The position numbers were made by a program, and so were the translations under genes. From positions 544,001 to 608,000 of the forward strand of contig NC_016452.1 in the NCBI RefSeq assembly GCF_000235365.1: DNA of 64,000 nt, written 5' to 3'. Each line of letters starts with the position of its first letter. Within the stretch, counting starts at the first letter, position 1. Below, piece by piece: positions 51,221-64,000 of the stretch. The notes beneath the pieces were generated by a model. It did not search any database, was not told the origin of the DNA, and saw only the letters and a program-made list of their open reading frames with translations. The stretch is from Eremothecium cymbalariae DBVPG#7215. Taxonomy: Eukaryota; Ascomycota; Saccharomycetes; Saccharomycetales; Saccharomycetaceae.

Positions 51221-52030
51221 ATGCAACGGCTGCCTCCAGAAGATGAACCACCAAGTTTCGAACTTCCTCAACTGCCTCCATGGAAAACACGACACATAAA
51301 GCAAAGTAACCAGCAAACTCCCCTTCGAAGACCGCGTTGTATCCTTGGCGCACCATATGAAACAGGATCGTCATTCCAGCCGTTATCTTCAGCAGCTATT
51401 GATGCTGCATCCACAAAGCAGTTACAGAAAGAATACGATTATTCTGTGTTTAATAAAAGCCGGCTTCTAACAGAAAGCAAAATAGACCAGTATTTGAAAA
51501 GCGAGATCGCGACACACAAACGTGTATTCCATAGAGATAAGGTCCACGATGATAGTTACCGGCCAGATCTTCAACCTTTGTGTTGTGACAGTTCAGATGA
51601 GGAGAGCGACTTGATTTCTAAACGTTTGCATAACCAACGAGTGGAGAGGCCGTTGGTAGTTAGCATGCCTGGTCTAAGACCTGAAGAAATACAGCTGGAT
51701 GCAGCTAAGAATCTTAAGAAGGGAGCAGAATACAGTTCAGAGGGAGATGATGAGATAGAACTAAGGAGGTATTGGGACTGGTCGGCCCTAAGCAAAAGTT
51801 TGGGCCCACGCGAGTACCATATGTTGAACAGGATTTTACAGAAAGAGGTTCAGTTGCAAGAGCATTTCCGTGAGGTACTCAAGAAAGGCGATAGATATAA
51901 AAGAAATCCAGATCGTAATGACGATGAGACGTATTTGGAATTGAAGCAGTACGCTCACAAATGCTATGAGGAGGATAATTGTGTTTTCAACATGGATGAC
52001 TTGATCGTACACATGACAAGCCAACGGTAA
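51221..52030 (+). CDS. APC9: APC9, anaphase-promoting complex subunit (by position)
   Basis: A 269-residue protein, against 265 for S. cerevisiae Apc9. It has a proline-rich N terminus, the block RRPRCILGAPYETGSSFQ, an acidic serine patch (DSSDEESDL), and a C-terminal helical region with EYHMLNRILQKEVQLQEHF. I see no named domain. The call rests mainly on length and position, directly after CDC45 on the same strand as YLR102C follows YLR103C. Apc9 in budding yeast helps hold Cdc27 in the complex. The family diverges fast, so similarity alone is weak evidence. Confidence 0.65.
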   Translation: MQRLPPEDEPPSFELPQLPPWKTRHIKQSNQQTPLRRPRCILGAPYETGSSFQPLSSAAIDAASTKQLQKEYDYSVFNKSRLLTESKIDQYLKSEIATHKRVFHRDKVHDDSYRPDLQPLCCDSSDEESDLISKRLHNQRVERPLVVSMPGLRPEEIQLDAAKNLKKGAEYSSEGDDEIELRRYWDWSALSKSLGPREYHMLNRILQKEVQLQEHFREVLKKGDRYKRNPDRNDDETYLELKQYAHKCYEEDNCVFNMDDLIVHMTSQR

Positions 52031-52710
52031 GCGGTACGCGATGACAAAAGACCACATATGATAGACAGGACCATTATTATTTTGCGGTCGCAGTACCATG
52101 CATTGATTTCCCAGTATAGCTTTAAAAGTCCCTCCTCCATTTTAAAAGTGCCATTAAAACATGTTGTATTGATTGCTTTTGCTAATCTTGCAGAAGTAAC
52201 AACTTTTCTACTGCTATGTTAGCATCACTACATTCAACAATCAGCTAGCAGCATTCTTGTGGCAGTTTTCCTAGGTTAAAACACAAACCCACAACATGAT
52301 TTGCATCATGTTTCCCAAATAAACTCATTATCCGGAGTACTCACAAGCAATGTATGGTGTTCTTCTCGATCGCACAGGGAAACACGAATATCATACATAA
52401 AATACCCTATCACAGGAACTTCCAAATAGTGACTATTACGGTGCTGGGATAATAACTACATTCTATCCGTATAATACTATATATACCATACTCAATCTAC
52501 CCTCAATGCCTCTAAACTGGTGTTGGGAATTATTGGTCACATGATATACGTACTAAATGATAGATGCTGAAACGAGAACCTTGAAACAAATTGCAAGTTT
52601 GCCTTAATATAGGGGCTATACTTATAAAATAACTAAGCACTCTATTCTATTTACTTCACTACAATTAGTTTATTTATACTATCAACCTTGTCAGAAAGTT
52701 TTCTCGCAGC
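52031..52710. promoter_or_regulatory. APC9-SAC6 intergenic region
   Basis: A 680-bp gap between two plus-strand genes, with AT-rich sequence and TATA-like tracts near 52484. No open frame, RNA gene or repeat is seen. Confidence 0.6.
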
Positions 52711-54621
52711 ATGCTGAATATTATTAGCGTTCAGAAGAAGTTTCCTCAGCTAACGCAGGAAGATATATTTTCCACGATCGAACAATTTAGGGTCATCGAT
52801 GCCGATGATAAAGGTTATGCAGAAAAGACTGAGGTTCTTGAGTCTATCTCCAAGAACGGGACCGCTAGTTATGATGAAGCTCGTGAAGCGCTTAAAAAAG
52901 TAAATGTGGATGCATCAGGTAGAGTTGAGATGGATGATTATGTGGAATTGATTGCCAAATTGAAAGAGATGAGGTTAGGCTCTAAGCCTGCTTCATCCCC
53001 AGGTTCCAGACAAATAGCTTCATCTGGCTCAGCAGGTTTGGCTTCTGCTCAAGGAAACAGGATTATAATGGAGGGCAGGACTAGTGGCACGACACATACT
53101 ATCAATGAAGAAGAAAGAAGAGAATTTACTAAGCATATTAATAGTGTGCTAATAGGTGATCCTGATATCGGTGACAGATTACCATTTCCCACGGATACGT
53201 TTCAAGTTTTTGATGACTGTAGGGATGGTTTAGTTTTGTCCAAGTTGATTAATGATTCCGTTCCCGACACAATTGATACGAGAGTCTTGAACTGGCCCAA
53301 AAATGGAAAACCATTGAATAACTTTACAGCATCTGAGAACGCTAATATTGTTATTAATTCAGCAAAGGCTATCGGATGTGTAGTTGTAAATGTTCATTCC
53401 GAGGATATAATAGAGGGTAAGGAACATTTAATATTGGGAATTATCTGGCAAATTATCAGGAGAGGATTGTTAAGCAAAGTCGATATTAAGTTACATCCAG
53501 AGTTGTACCGATTGTTGGAGGACGACGAGACATTAGAGCAATTTTTAAGGTTACCTCCAGAGAAGATTTTACTCCGTTGGTTCAACTACCATTTAAATAA
53601 TGCGGGTTGGCATCGCACGGTTGGAAATTTCTCAAATGATGTATCCGACGGTGAGAATTACACTATCTTGTTGAATCAGCTAGCCCCTGATTTGTGCTCA
53701 AAATATCCATTGCAAACTGGTGACGCTCTACAAAGAGCGGAGCAAGTCTTAGAAAATGCCGAAAAATTAAATTGTAGAAAGTATCTGACCCCAAAATCGT
53801 TAGTTGCTGGTAACCCAAAATTAAATCTGGCATTTGTTGCAAATTTATTCAATAATCACCCAGGATTAGAACCAATTAACGAGAACGAAAAACCGGAAAT
53901 TGAAGAATTTGATGCAGAGGGTGAAAGGGAGGCTCGTGTTTTCACTTTATGGTTAAACTCCTTGGATGTCGATCCACCTGTCGTCTCCTTGTTTGAGGAT
54001 CTAAAGGATGGCTTGGTACTGTTGCAAGCTTATGATAAAGTTATTCCAGGTGCAGTCAATGCAAAGTTTATAAATCATAAATCTAGCAATGTTGCTGAGT
54101 TATCCAGATTCAAATCTTTAGAAAACACAAACTACGCTGTGGACCTTGGAAAGTCCAAAGGGTTCTCGTTAGTTGGTATTGAGGGTTCAGACATCGTTGA
54201 CGGCAACAAACTTTTGACCTTGGGATTGGTTTGGCAGCTAATGCGTAAAAACATCATTAACACTATGTCATCTTTAGCGTCTTCTGGCAGGGATATGTCT
54301 GATGCACAGATTCTAAAATGGGCAAATGATCAAATAACCAAGGGTGGTAAGACTAACACCGTTAGATCATTCCAAGATTCTTCATTGAGCAATGCTCACT
54401 TTTTATTGGACGTACTAAACGGGTTGGCGCCAGGATATGTTGACTATGAACTTGTTACTCCAGGTAAGACTGAGGAACAAAGATACGCCAATGCAAAGTT
54501 GGCTATTTCGATTGCAAGAAAGATAGGTGCACTAATTTGGTTGGTTCCTGAAGATATAAATGAAGTGCGTTCTAGGTTAATTTTGACTTTCGTAGCCTCT
54601 TTAATGGCATTAAAGAAGTAG
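52711..54621 (+). CDS. SAC6: SAC6, fimbrin actin-bundling protein
   Basis: A 636-residue protein (S. cerevisiae 642). Order: an EF-hand-like N-terminal region (about 1-75, with DADDKGYAEKTEVLE and DASGRVEMDDYVEL), a serine/alanine linker, then four calponin-homology domains forming two actin-binding modules; conserved CH signatures include DGLVLSKLINDSVPDTID and DGLVLLQAYDKVIPGAVN. Sac6 crosslinks actin filaments in cortical patches and cables and supports endocytosis. The S. cerevisiae gene has an intron a few codons after its ATG. Here MLNIISVQKKFPQLTQED is continuous, so that intron is absent. It corresponds to YDR129C. Confidence 0.97.
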   Translation: MLNIISVQKKFPQLTQEDIFSTIEQFRVIDADDKGYAEKTEVLESISKNGTASYDEAREALKKVNVDASGRVEMDDYVELIAKLKEMRLGSKPASSPGSRQIASSGSAGLASAQGNRIIMEGRTSGTTHTINEEERREFTKHINSVLIGDPDIGDRLPFPTDTFQVFDDCRDGLVLSKLINDSVPDTIDTRVLNWPKNGKPLNNFTASENANIVINSAKAIGCVVVNVHSEDIIEGKEHLILGIIWQIIRRGLLSKVDIKLHPELYRLLEDDETLEQFLRLPPEKILLRWFNYHLNNAGWHRTVGNFSNDVSDGENYTILLNQLAPDLCSKYPLQTGDALQRAEQVLENAEKLNCRKYLTPKSLVAGNPKLNLAFVANLFNNHPGLEPINENEKPEIEEFDAEGEREARVFTLWLNSLDVDPPVVSLFEDLKDGLVLLQAYDKVIPGAVNAKFINHKSSNVAELSRFKSLENTNYAVDLGKSKGFSLVGIEGSDIVDGNKLLTLGLVWQLMRKNIINTMSSLASSGRDMSDAQILKWANDQITKGGKTNTVRSFQDSSLSNAHFLLDVLNGLAPGYVDYELVTPGKTEEQRYANAKLAISIARKIGALIWLVPEDINEVRSRLILTFVASLMALKK

Positions 54622-54740
54622 GAATGAATCGTGAGAACCAGGCTTATATCTGTATTATATATATCTATTTTTTGTGTTAAATTTTTAAATATATTGGTAC
54701 TGTTTTTTGCACTTCATAAAACATGCCTGTCTAACTTGGT

Positions 54741-55838
54741 TTACAATATTATACGAGAATTGACAATTTGGTCTTTAAGTTTCTCATCCCAATCTTCTGC
54801 TAGCCTTATGATATATTTATAGACATCATACGCACCTGTGGGATCGACCTCCTCCGTTACAATGTACTCCATGCCATCCCTGTAAGTAGCTGAACCATAT
54901 TTAAGCTCCTGGCGCTCAAAATTTGGGTTTGCTAGTGTAGCAACATATACAGGAGCGTTAGCAGCCTTATAACCACTGATATTGTGCCAACGAGAGCCCA
55001 TCAACCTTGCAAAGTAAAAGAACATCAGCATAGCGTAGTAGGTAAAAAAGTTCAAATATTGGAAGAAGGAGTTACTAGTGAAGATCCCAGGATGCGTTAG
55101 ATACTGATGAATACCTAATGCTTTTAAATCTTTGAAAGTCATCAGATGTAATAAATCAACCAGCCTTTTGGAGCCTTCGTAGGAAGCATCAGTCTTTAAT
55201 AATTCGATATCTTCTAAAGACAGATATTTTGGTTCCGCCATTAATGATGAAATCCAGACAACGATAGCGTTACCTTTTGACAATTGAGGAATTAATTTCC
55301 TAATTAAATAGTATGGGCCAAACACGTTTGCTTGGAATACAAGGCCCATTCCATCCGCCGTATTCACACCAATTCGTTGAATCTTATAAGTTGGATTTGT
55401 CACTGCTTCCAATGGATTAGAAATTATTTCCTTCGTTGCTTGCATCCAGTCAATACCAGAATAGACACCTTGTGCTGCATTCACAAAGAAGTAATGTATG
55501 GCGTCATATCTATTATTAAGATCATAGTAGGCTCCTAGAACACTTACCATATCAGTGAAGTCTACCAACAGGTAATCATAATCCACATACATATTCTTTT
55601 CATGCTTTTCAGAATATGCCTTGAGCAGATCAATAACTTCACGAACTCTTAGCAATGTCCTAGAAGTGACCACCAATGTAAGTTTATCCTCATAATCCAA
55701 ATTGTCAATTAATCTGTATGCAATATTTAGACCAAGGTTGCTAAACGGTTGTTAATATCTAATATTAATATGCGGGTTTATAACGACATACACATACCTA
55801 TTAGTTCCAGTAATCACAGCAACTTTATGAGTTCTCAT
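54741..55838 (-). CDS. ERG27: ERG27, 3-keto sterol reductase (two exons)
   Basis: Joining exon 1 (55798-55838) to exon 2 (54741-55740) gives 346 residues, against 347 for S. cerevisiae Erg27. Exon 1 supplies MRTHKVAVITGTN, and the junction codon AGC yields the Rossmann motif TGTNSNLGLN; without it the single long frame lacks the cofactor-binding N terminus. Further SDR features are LVVTSRTL, FVNAAQG, and the active-site YEGSKR (YxxxK). Hydrophobic segments near FFTYYAMLMFFYFARL suggest membrane association. Erg27 reduces the C3 ketone during C4 demethylation of sterols in the ER with Erg25 and Erg26. It is convergent with SAC6, and corresponds to YLR100W. Confidence 0.95.
55741..55797 (-). 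other. ERG27: ERG27 spliceosomal intron, 57 bp
   Basis: The donor is GTATGT (the canonical yeast form), the acceptor TTTAG, and a branch-point-like TATTAAC lies at 55751-55757, close to the acceptor. Removal restores a continuous frame across a codon split after its second base and recreates the conserved TGTNSNLG sequence. S. cerevisiae ERG27 has no intron. Confidence 0.9.
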
Positions 55839-56065
55839 TTTAGTTCTCTAATCAAGTTAAATTTAAATTGAATTTGGATGGATTTAGGTGTATAATAAAC
55901 ATGAATTATCTGTAAGTAGCCAACTTTCAAGGTTTTTTGACGCTCGTTCACATCTTGAGATCACAGTAACATCACGTGATATAATTTGGAACATGTCCTA
56001 GCTATAGATAATATATAATGACGAAGCGGAGTGTTCCAAAACAAATTTACCTTCTGAAAGATCAA
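55839..56065. promoter_or_regulatory. ERG27 promoter with Cbf1-type box
   Basis: A 227-bp gap between the MTC5 stop and the ERG27 start. ATCACGTGAT at 55971-55980 contains CACGTG, the Cbf1 core. No other feature is clear. Confidence 0.45.
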
Positions 56066-59000
56066 CTAGTTAACATTAAACATCTTTGGACAATAGCAAC
56101 CACAACCAGAGGGACATTCTTCATCAAGCTGCCACCATTCTACCGCACAAGAAGCGTGGAGAATGTGCTGGCAGTTTCCACAAACTAAGATGCGCCTCTT
56201 GGTCTTCAAACCACAATAGGTACAGTTTTTTGAAGTAAACGAAGATTTTTTAATCCATTTGAAACCTATACCTCCGTAGTAATCTTCTTTTCTGTTTTTA
56301 GAATTATCCATGCAGGACAAAATCTCCGGTTCTGTATTTTCATTGATGTTAAATTTTAGGACCTTTACTCTTTCCATAGGTAAACCCCAATAATAGAGTA
56401 ATTCTGCATATTGACGACGATACCTTCTAAATATTGGTTCATCTTCAGGATCCAATAATGAGGGAACTCTGTCACTGATTAGATCAAGGATTTCATCATG
56501 AAGGATCTCAATTTTTACCTCAGGGATCAGTGGTGGATGGGTATCAAGAAACATAAAGGCACTGGAGGATCTAGATTTCGAACCAAAAAAAGCTCTGCTG
56601 TTATGGGTTCCATTAAAATAGTCATCTGATGGTATGGATGCTGAATCATTAGTATAACGTAGCTTAACCTGCTGAATTGCTAACTCGGATGTGGTATTTG
56701 GGGTAGTGGTAAAATCACTAAACATATGTGACTGCGAGTAAGAGTATGGTGTTTTATAATAATCGTCATGGAATGTTATGGTATTTTCAGAAATGTTCTT
56801 TCTTTCCGAAGTCAATTGAGAAACTTCTTTTGTATCCCTTCTTTTAGGGTCTACGAGAACGCATGCTAGCATCGCCAGCATTTGGACATTTTTTGTTTGC
56901 TCGAAATAACGCATTATTTCTTTAACAAGCCATCTACCCCCAAGGGGGTGCTCATCCCAACCAAAATTATAAACATTATCTTGGTCTCTGCTCAGCAACA
57001 AATTAACTATCATGTACCAGCATTGAGCTAATTCATCATTGCCGTTCTTTTCGGCAACAGCCACATTATGTCTCGCTAAAGCCTCAGGGCTATCACCGAT
57101 CAACCTGTATTCCTTAGCCAACGCAATTTTATCTGGAATTAAGTGGCTGAAATCATGAAGAACAATAACGTTTTTAGGCTTTACCTTTGAATCATTTGTT
57201 CTAACAGATTCGCTTTGAATTGAGCCCATTGGATTTTTAAAGTTTGTATAAAACACAGGCATCTTTGTTCTCAAAGTTATATCGTTCTTCAAAATGTCAC
57301 TCCAGTCGTCAGCAATACTGTCGTCACTTTCATTTGAATCTGAATCATTGTCTATTTGTCCAGGTTCATTTCTATTATATGGAGGAGCATAAAGTATTTC
57401 AACGTATCTTTTTGGTCTTTTAATTTTATGACTAATAACATCACCATAAAGAGGCTCTGGCGCGTTAGTCATTGGATCGTTTATTTTCATGATTCCGCCA
57501 ACTTTGCCACGATTGCCAACCATCCACATATATTGCGACTTCCTCTCCGGCTGGCTAACAAAGAAACATAATAGTTGACCAGTTGGTGTCCAAACAGCTC
57601 CGCAACCTTTTGGAACAGGAGTGCTGTCAAATGTGGTATCATGAGCAAGTTTGTTTTTATTTGCATTACCTCCTCTATAACCACTTATATCTTCATCTTC
57701 CGATGCAGTCATATCGGATAAGTCCATATTGTCTTGAGAACTTTGTATGGATGAATATTCATCTCCAATCTCATCAACCATATCTAAATTCAGCAAGTAT
57801 TCTTCATTAACTTCATTATCTAACATCTCAAGATCGACATTTTCACCTAATAAAAATCGTAAGCATGGCTCCAAGCAATAACTCCCAGATTCTGCATACT
57901 TTTCTGTGATTTCCTTTAATCTAGAAACCAGGAAATTCCTGCGCTCAGTTGTCAATTCAGTATTTTCCTCTATTTTGAATACTGGAGGATGGCCTTTAGC
58001 AGGATAGTTCTCAGGAAACTTGATTTCTATTCTGATAAAGGTGTACTCATCTGGTTTACTATCCACCCATGGTCCATTCAATGTTAAAACTAGTTCTCCC
58101 GTTGAAACTGAGATCCTTTCAAATGTGATTCTTCGAAACTTATGTCCTACTTGACTAACTTCTTCGCCTAGATTCTGCAATGTACTTTTTGAAAAGAAAT
58201 CATGTGGGCAATCAGAATGATTCATTTTGACACCAGAAACCCAGTCCAAATGGTTAAATGACTGCTGAGCATTTTGTAGACCAGAATTTGTAACAAAATT
58301 TTCCCTTATGGCTTTATAATTGCCTATCACGGTACTTCTGGTCTTTTCAGGTGACTTTCCATAACTGTTATATTCATATTCAGGAAGCTTTTCATGTAAA
58401 CGCTGACCTCTTTTAAAGTTTAACTTTTCATAAGTTGCCTCAGCCACTGGCCAAAGTCTTAAATCACAATCCTTAGACCATGTTACTAGTTGATACTCTG
58501 TATCATCTATTTCAGTGCCATAAGAATGACGTGACCTCCACAGAAAATCTGTTACAATATTAGAGTGGCCTTTAAAAACATAAATGGGTTGTAGTTTTGC
58601 TTCCTTTTCCTCACTAATTTCATTTCGCCAACTGTTATTAATCAAATATATTGAATTGTTCCCCCCAACCATTGGCATGATACAACATCCATCACCAAAC
58701 GGCAAATAACGTCCCCTCCAAACAGGAAATTCTGCCTTTATTGTAAAAAGCGGCTCAGTTGAACTCTTCGAATAGTCCCAAAATTTTACGGTCCCGTCAT
58801 TTGAACTCGACATGATCTCGTTTTCCTTAACTTTGTTGAAATCAATATTGTTCACACTACTATTGTTACCTGATAACTTATATAGCGGAGTACATCCCTT
58901 TCTTATATCCCATATAAAAACGCTATTAGCGTGTGACGACGCTAATACATTTGCATTTTGCAAGTTCCACTTGACCTGGGAGGCTCCAGCGGACCAATCA

Positions 59001-59464
59001 CTAGTACTATAATACGGACGTTGAGGGGATCTCATATCCCACGCATGCACATAGGTATCAATGGAACATGTTGCAAGCAATTCAGGATGTGAAGGATGGA
59101 AGTTTATATCTGTTATAGCCCGGAAATGACCATGAAGTTCATATTCAATTGCGTTTGAGGATGTTCTTGACAGATTCCATACCAAGGCCTTTTGATTAGA
59201 TGTAGAAACAACCCAATGTGGTTTGGATGGGTGAGGTGACCACTGTATATCGGCAACCTGCCATGGGGTGATATGTTGTAACCACCTAGGAGGTGAAAAT
59301 GGATCATCTAAGTCAACCACATACAGACCAGTTCTACTAGCCAAAACGACATCTCTGCCTGATGGATTAATAGAAACAGCATTAAACCCGCCATCAACCC
59401 TCAAAGATAGGGATTGACCGAATGTAGGAGATTGATAAGGATCTCCTCCAACGTACTTACTCAT
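56066..59464 (-). CDS. MTC5: MTC5 (SEA3), SEA complex subunit, WDR59 orthologue
   Basis: A 1132-residue protein (S. cerevisiae 1148). Order: N-terminal WD40 repeats (about 20-370, with HITPWQVADIQWSPHP and SSSNDGTVKFWDYSKS), an RWD domain (about 440-550), an acidic linker, a helical region, and a C-terminal RING-like zinc module of CxxC and CxxH motifs (CTYCGLKTKR, CGNCQHILHASC, CPSGCGCYCP). It belongs to the SEACAT (GATOR2-like) part of the SEA complex at the vacuole, which counters SEACIT and so supports TORC1. The first methionine gives MSKYVGGDPYQSPTFGQSLSL and matches the family's N terminus. It corresponds to YDR128W, next to ARO1. Confidence 0.96.
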   Translation of the reverse strand: MSKYVGGDPYQSPTFGQSLSLRVDGGFNAVSINPSGRDVVLASRTGLYVVDLDDPFSPPRWLQHITPWQVADIQWSPHPSKPHWVVSTSNQKALVWNLSRTSSNAIEYELHGHFRAITDINFHPSHPELLATCSIDTYVHAWDMRSPQRPYYSTSDWSAGASQVKWNLQNANVLASSHANSVFIWDIRKGCTPLYKLSGNNSSVNNIDFNKVKENEIMSSSNDGTVKFWDYSKSSTEPLFTIKAEFPVWRGRYLPFGDGCCIMPMVGGNNSIYLINNSWRNEISEEKEAKLQPIYVFKGHSNIVTDFLWRSRHSYGTEIDDTEYQLVTWSKDCDLRLWPVAEATYEKLNFKRGQRLHEKLPEYEYNSYGKSPEKTRSTVIGNYKAIRENFVTNSGLQNAQQSFNHLDWVSGVKMNHSDCPHDFFSKSTLQNLGEEVSQVGHKFRRITFERISVSTGELVLTLNGPWVDSKPDEYTFIRIEIKFPENYPAKGHPPVFKIEENTELTTERRNFLVSRLKEITEKYAESGSYCLEPCLRFLLGENVDLEMLDNEVNEEYLLNLDMVDEIGDEYSSIQSSQDNMDLSDMTASEDEDISGYRGGNANKNKLAHDTTFDSTPVPKGCGAVWTPTGQLLCFFVSQPERKSQYMWMVGNRGKVGGIMKINDPMTNAPEPLYGDVISHKIKRPKRYVEILYAPPYNRNEPGQIDNDSDSNESDDSIADDWSDILKNDITLRTKMPVFYTNFKNPMGSIQSESVRTNDSKVKPKNVIVLHDFSHLIPDKIALAKEYRLIGDSPEALARHNVAVAEKNGNDELAQCWYMIVNLLLSRDQDNVYNFGWDEHPLGGRWLVKEIMRYFEQTKNVQMLAMLACVLVDPKRRDTKEVSQLTSERKNISENTITFHDDYYKTPYSYSQSHMFSDFTTTPNTTSELAIQQVKLRYTNDSASIPSDDYFNGTHNSRAFFGSKSRSSSAFMFLDTHPPLIPEVKIEILHDEILDLISDRVPSLLDPEDEPIFRRYRRQYAELLYYWGLPMERVKVLKFNINENTEPEILSCMDNSKNRKEDYYGGIGFKWIKKSSFTSKNCTYCGLKTKRRILVCGNCQHILHASCAVEWWQLDEECPSGCGCYCPKMFNVN

Positions 59465-59659
59465 CTTGCAACATATTTTGAAGTTGTTAACTATTTAATA
59501 TATTGTAGATACGAAGACACCGCTGCTCCCTTCCATGTCTCTTTAATTGTAAGTTTGACTTGTAAAGCGGGGTAACCGGAATCCACATTCAAGTCAGTTA
59601 AGTTAAGCACAGTTTATGAATAAAGAGGTATACACAATTAAATGTAAAGAGTTACGTAC

Positions 59660-59666
59660 TGAGTCA
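59660..59666. promoter_or_regulatory. Gcn4-type site between ARO1 and MTC5
   Basis: TGAGTCA is a perfect TGASTCA bZIP site. It lies 196 bp upstream of the MTC5 start and 22 bp after the ARO1 stop, so MTC5 is the likelier target if it is used. Confidence 0.35.
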
Positions 59667-59687
59667 TTCCTTCCGCTCAAGTGCTTA

Positions 59688-64000
<4,313 letters not shown>

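Noticed and set aside
54631..54822. Small plus-strand frame after SAC6 with hydrophobic residues.
   Set aside because: It is AT-rich 3' sequence that overlaps the ERG27 coding end; no start context or similarity supports it.
55971..56040. ATCACGTGAT followed by AT-rich sequence, resembling centromere element CDEI.
   Set aside because: No CDEIII-like TTTCCGAA motif follows at a suitable distance, and the AT-rich stretch is short; a Cbf1 promoter box is the simpler reading.

Overview
The window is nuclear DNA from a budding yeast of the family Saccharomycetaceae. Every recognisable gene is orthologous to a Saccharomyces cerevisiae gene, genes are closely packed, and almost all lack introns. 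S. cerevisiae YDR genes (NUM1, CTH1, GIR2, ENT5, YCF1, FIN1, SAC6, MTC5, ARO1) are interleaved with YLR genes (HOG1, REX3, MDN1, SEN2, LCL2, CDC45, APC9, ERG27), all in one run, while CCW12/CCW22 and YLR108C/YDR132C appear once each. That is the expected order for a lineage that split off before the whole-genome duplication, such as Kluyveromyces, Lachancea, Torulaspora, Zygosaccharomyces or Eremothecium. I cannot name the species from sequence alone.

Layout. Bases 1-11052: NUM1, cut at its 5' end, with a very long array of about 32-residue repeats and a C-terminal PH domain. 11519-15368: the CCCH zinc-finger mRNA-decay gene CTH1/CTH2, then GIR2 and ENT5. 16254-22329: YCF1 convergent with HOG1. 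22330-25997: a gene-poor, partly GC-rich stretch around the small GPI cell-wall gene CCW12. 25998-30744: a BTB-domain gene (YLR108C/YDR132C type), FIN1 and REX3. 31663-46410: MDN1, the giant AAA+ ribosome-assembly ATPase. 47238-52030: SEN2, LCL2, CDC45, APC9. 52711-59464: SAC6, ERG27 (with an intron recognised here) and MTC5. 59688-64000: ARO1, cut at its 5' end and carrying a one-base frameshift.

The genes do not form one pathway. They cover nuclear migration and mitochondrial anchoring (NUM1), iron-responsive mRNA decay (CTH), translation control (GIR2), clathrin traffic (ENT5), vacuolar detoxification (YCF1), osmostress signalling (HOG1), cell wall (CCW12), spindle and cell cycle (FIN1, APC9, CDC45), RNA processing (REX3, SEN2), ribosome assembly (MDN1), actin (SAC6), sterols (ERG27), TORC1 control (MTC5) and aromatic amino acids (ARO1). 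Several promoters carry sites that fit the gene: four Aft-type motifs and a 3' AU-rich nonamer at CTH, a Yap1 site at YCF1, and RRPE plus PAC at MDN1.

I saw no transposon, CRISPR array, tRNA, rRNA, centromere or convincing new multi-gene system. The most useful leads are the ERG27 intron, the ARO1 frameshift, an unexplained protein-like frame between MDN1 and SEN2, the CTH regulatory signals, and strong inverted repeats flanking CCW12.
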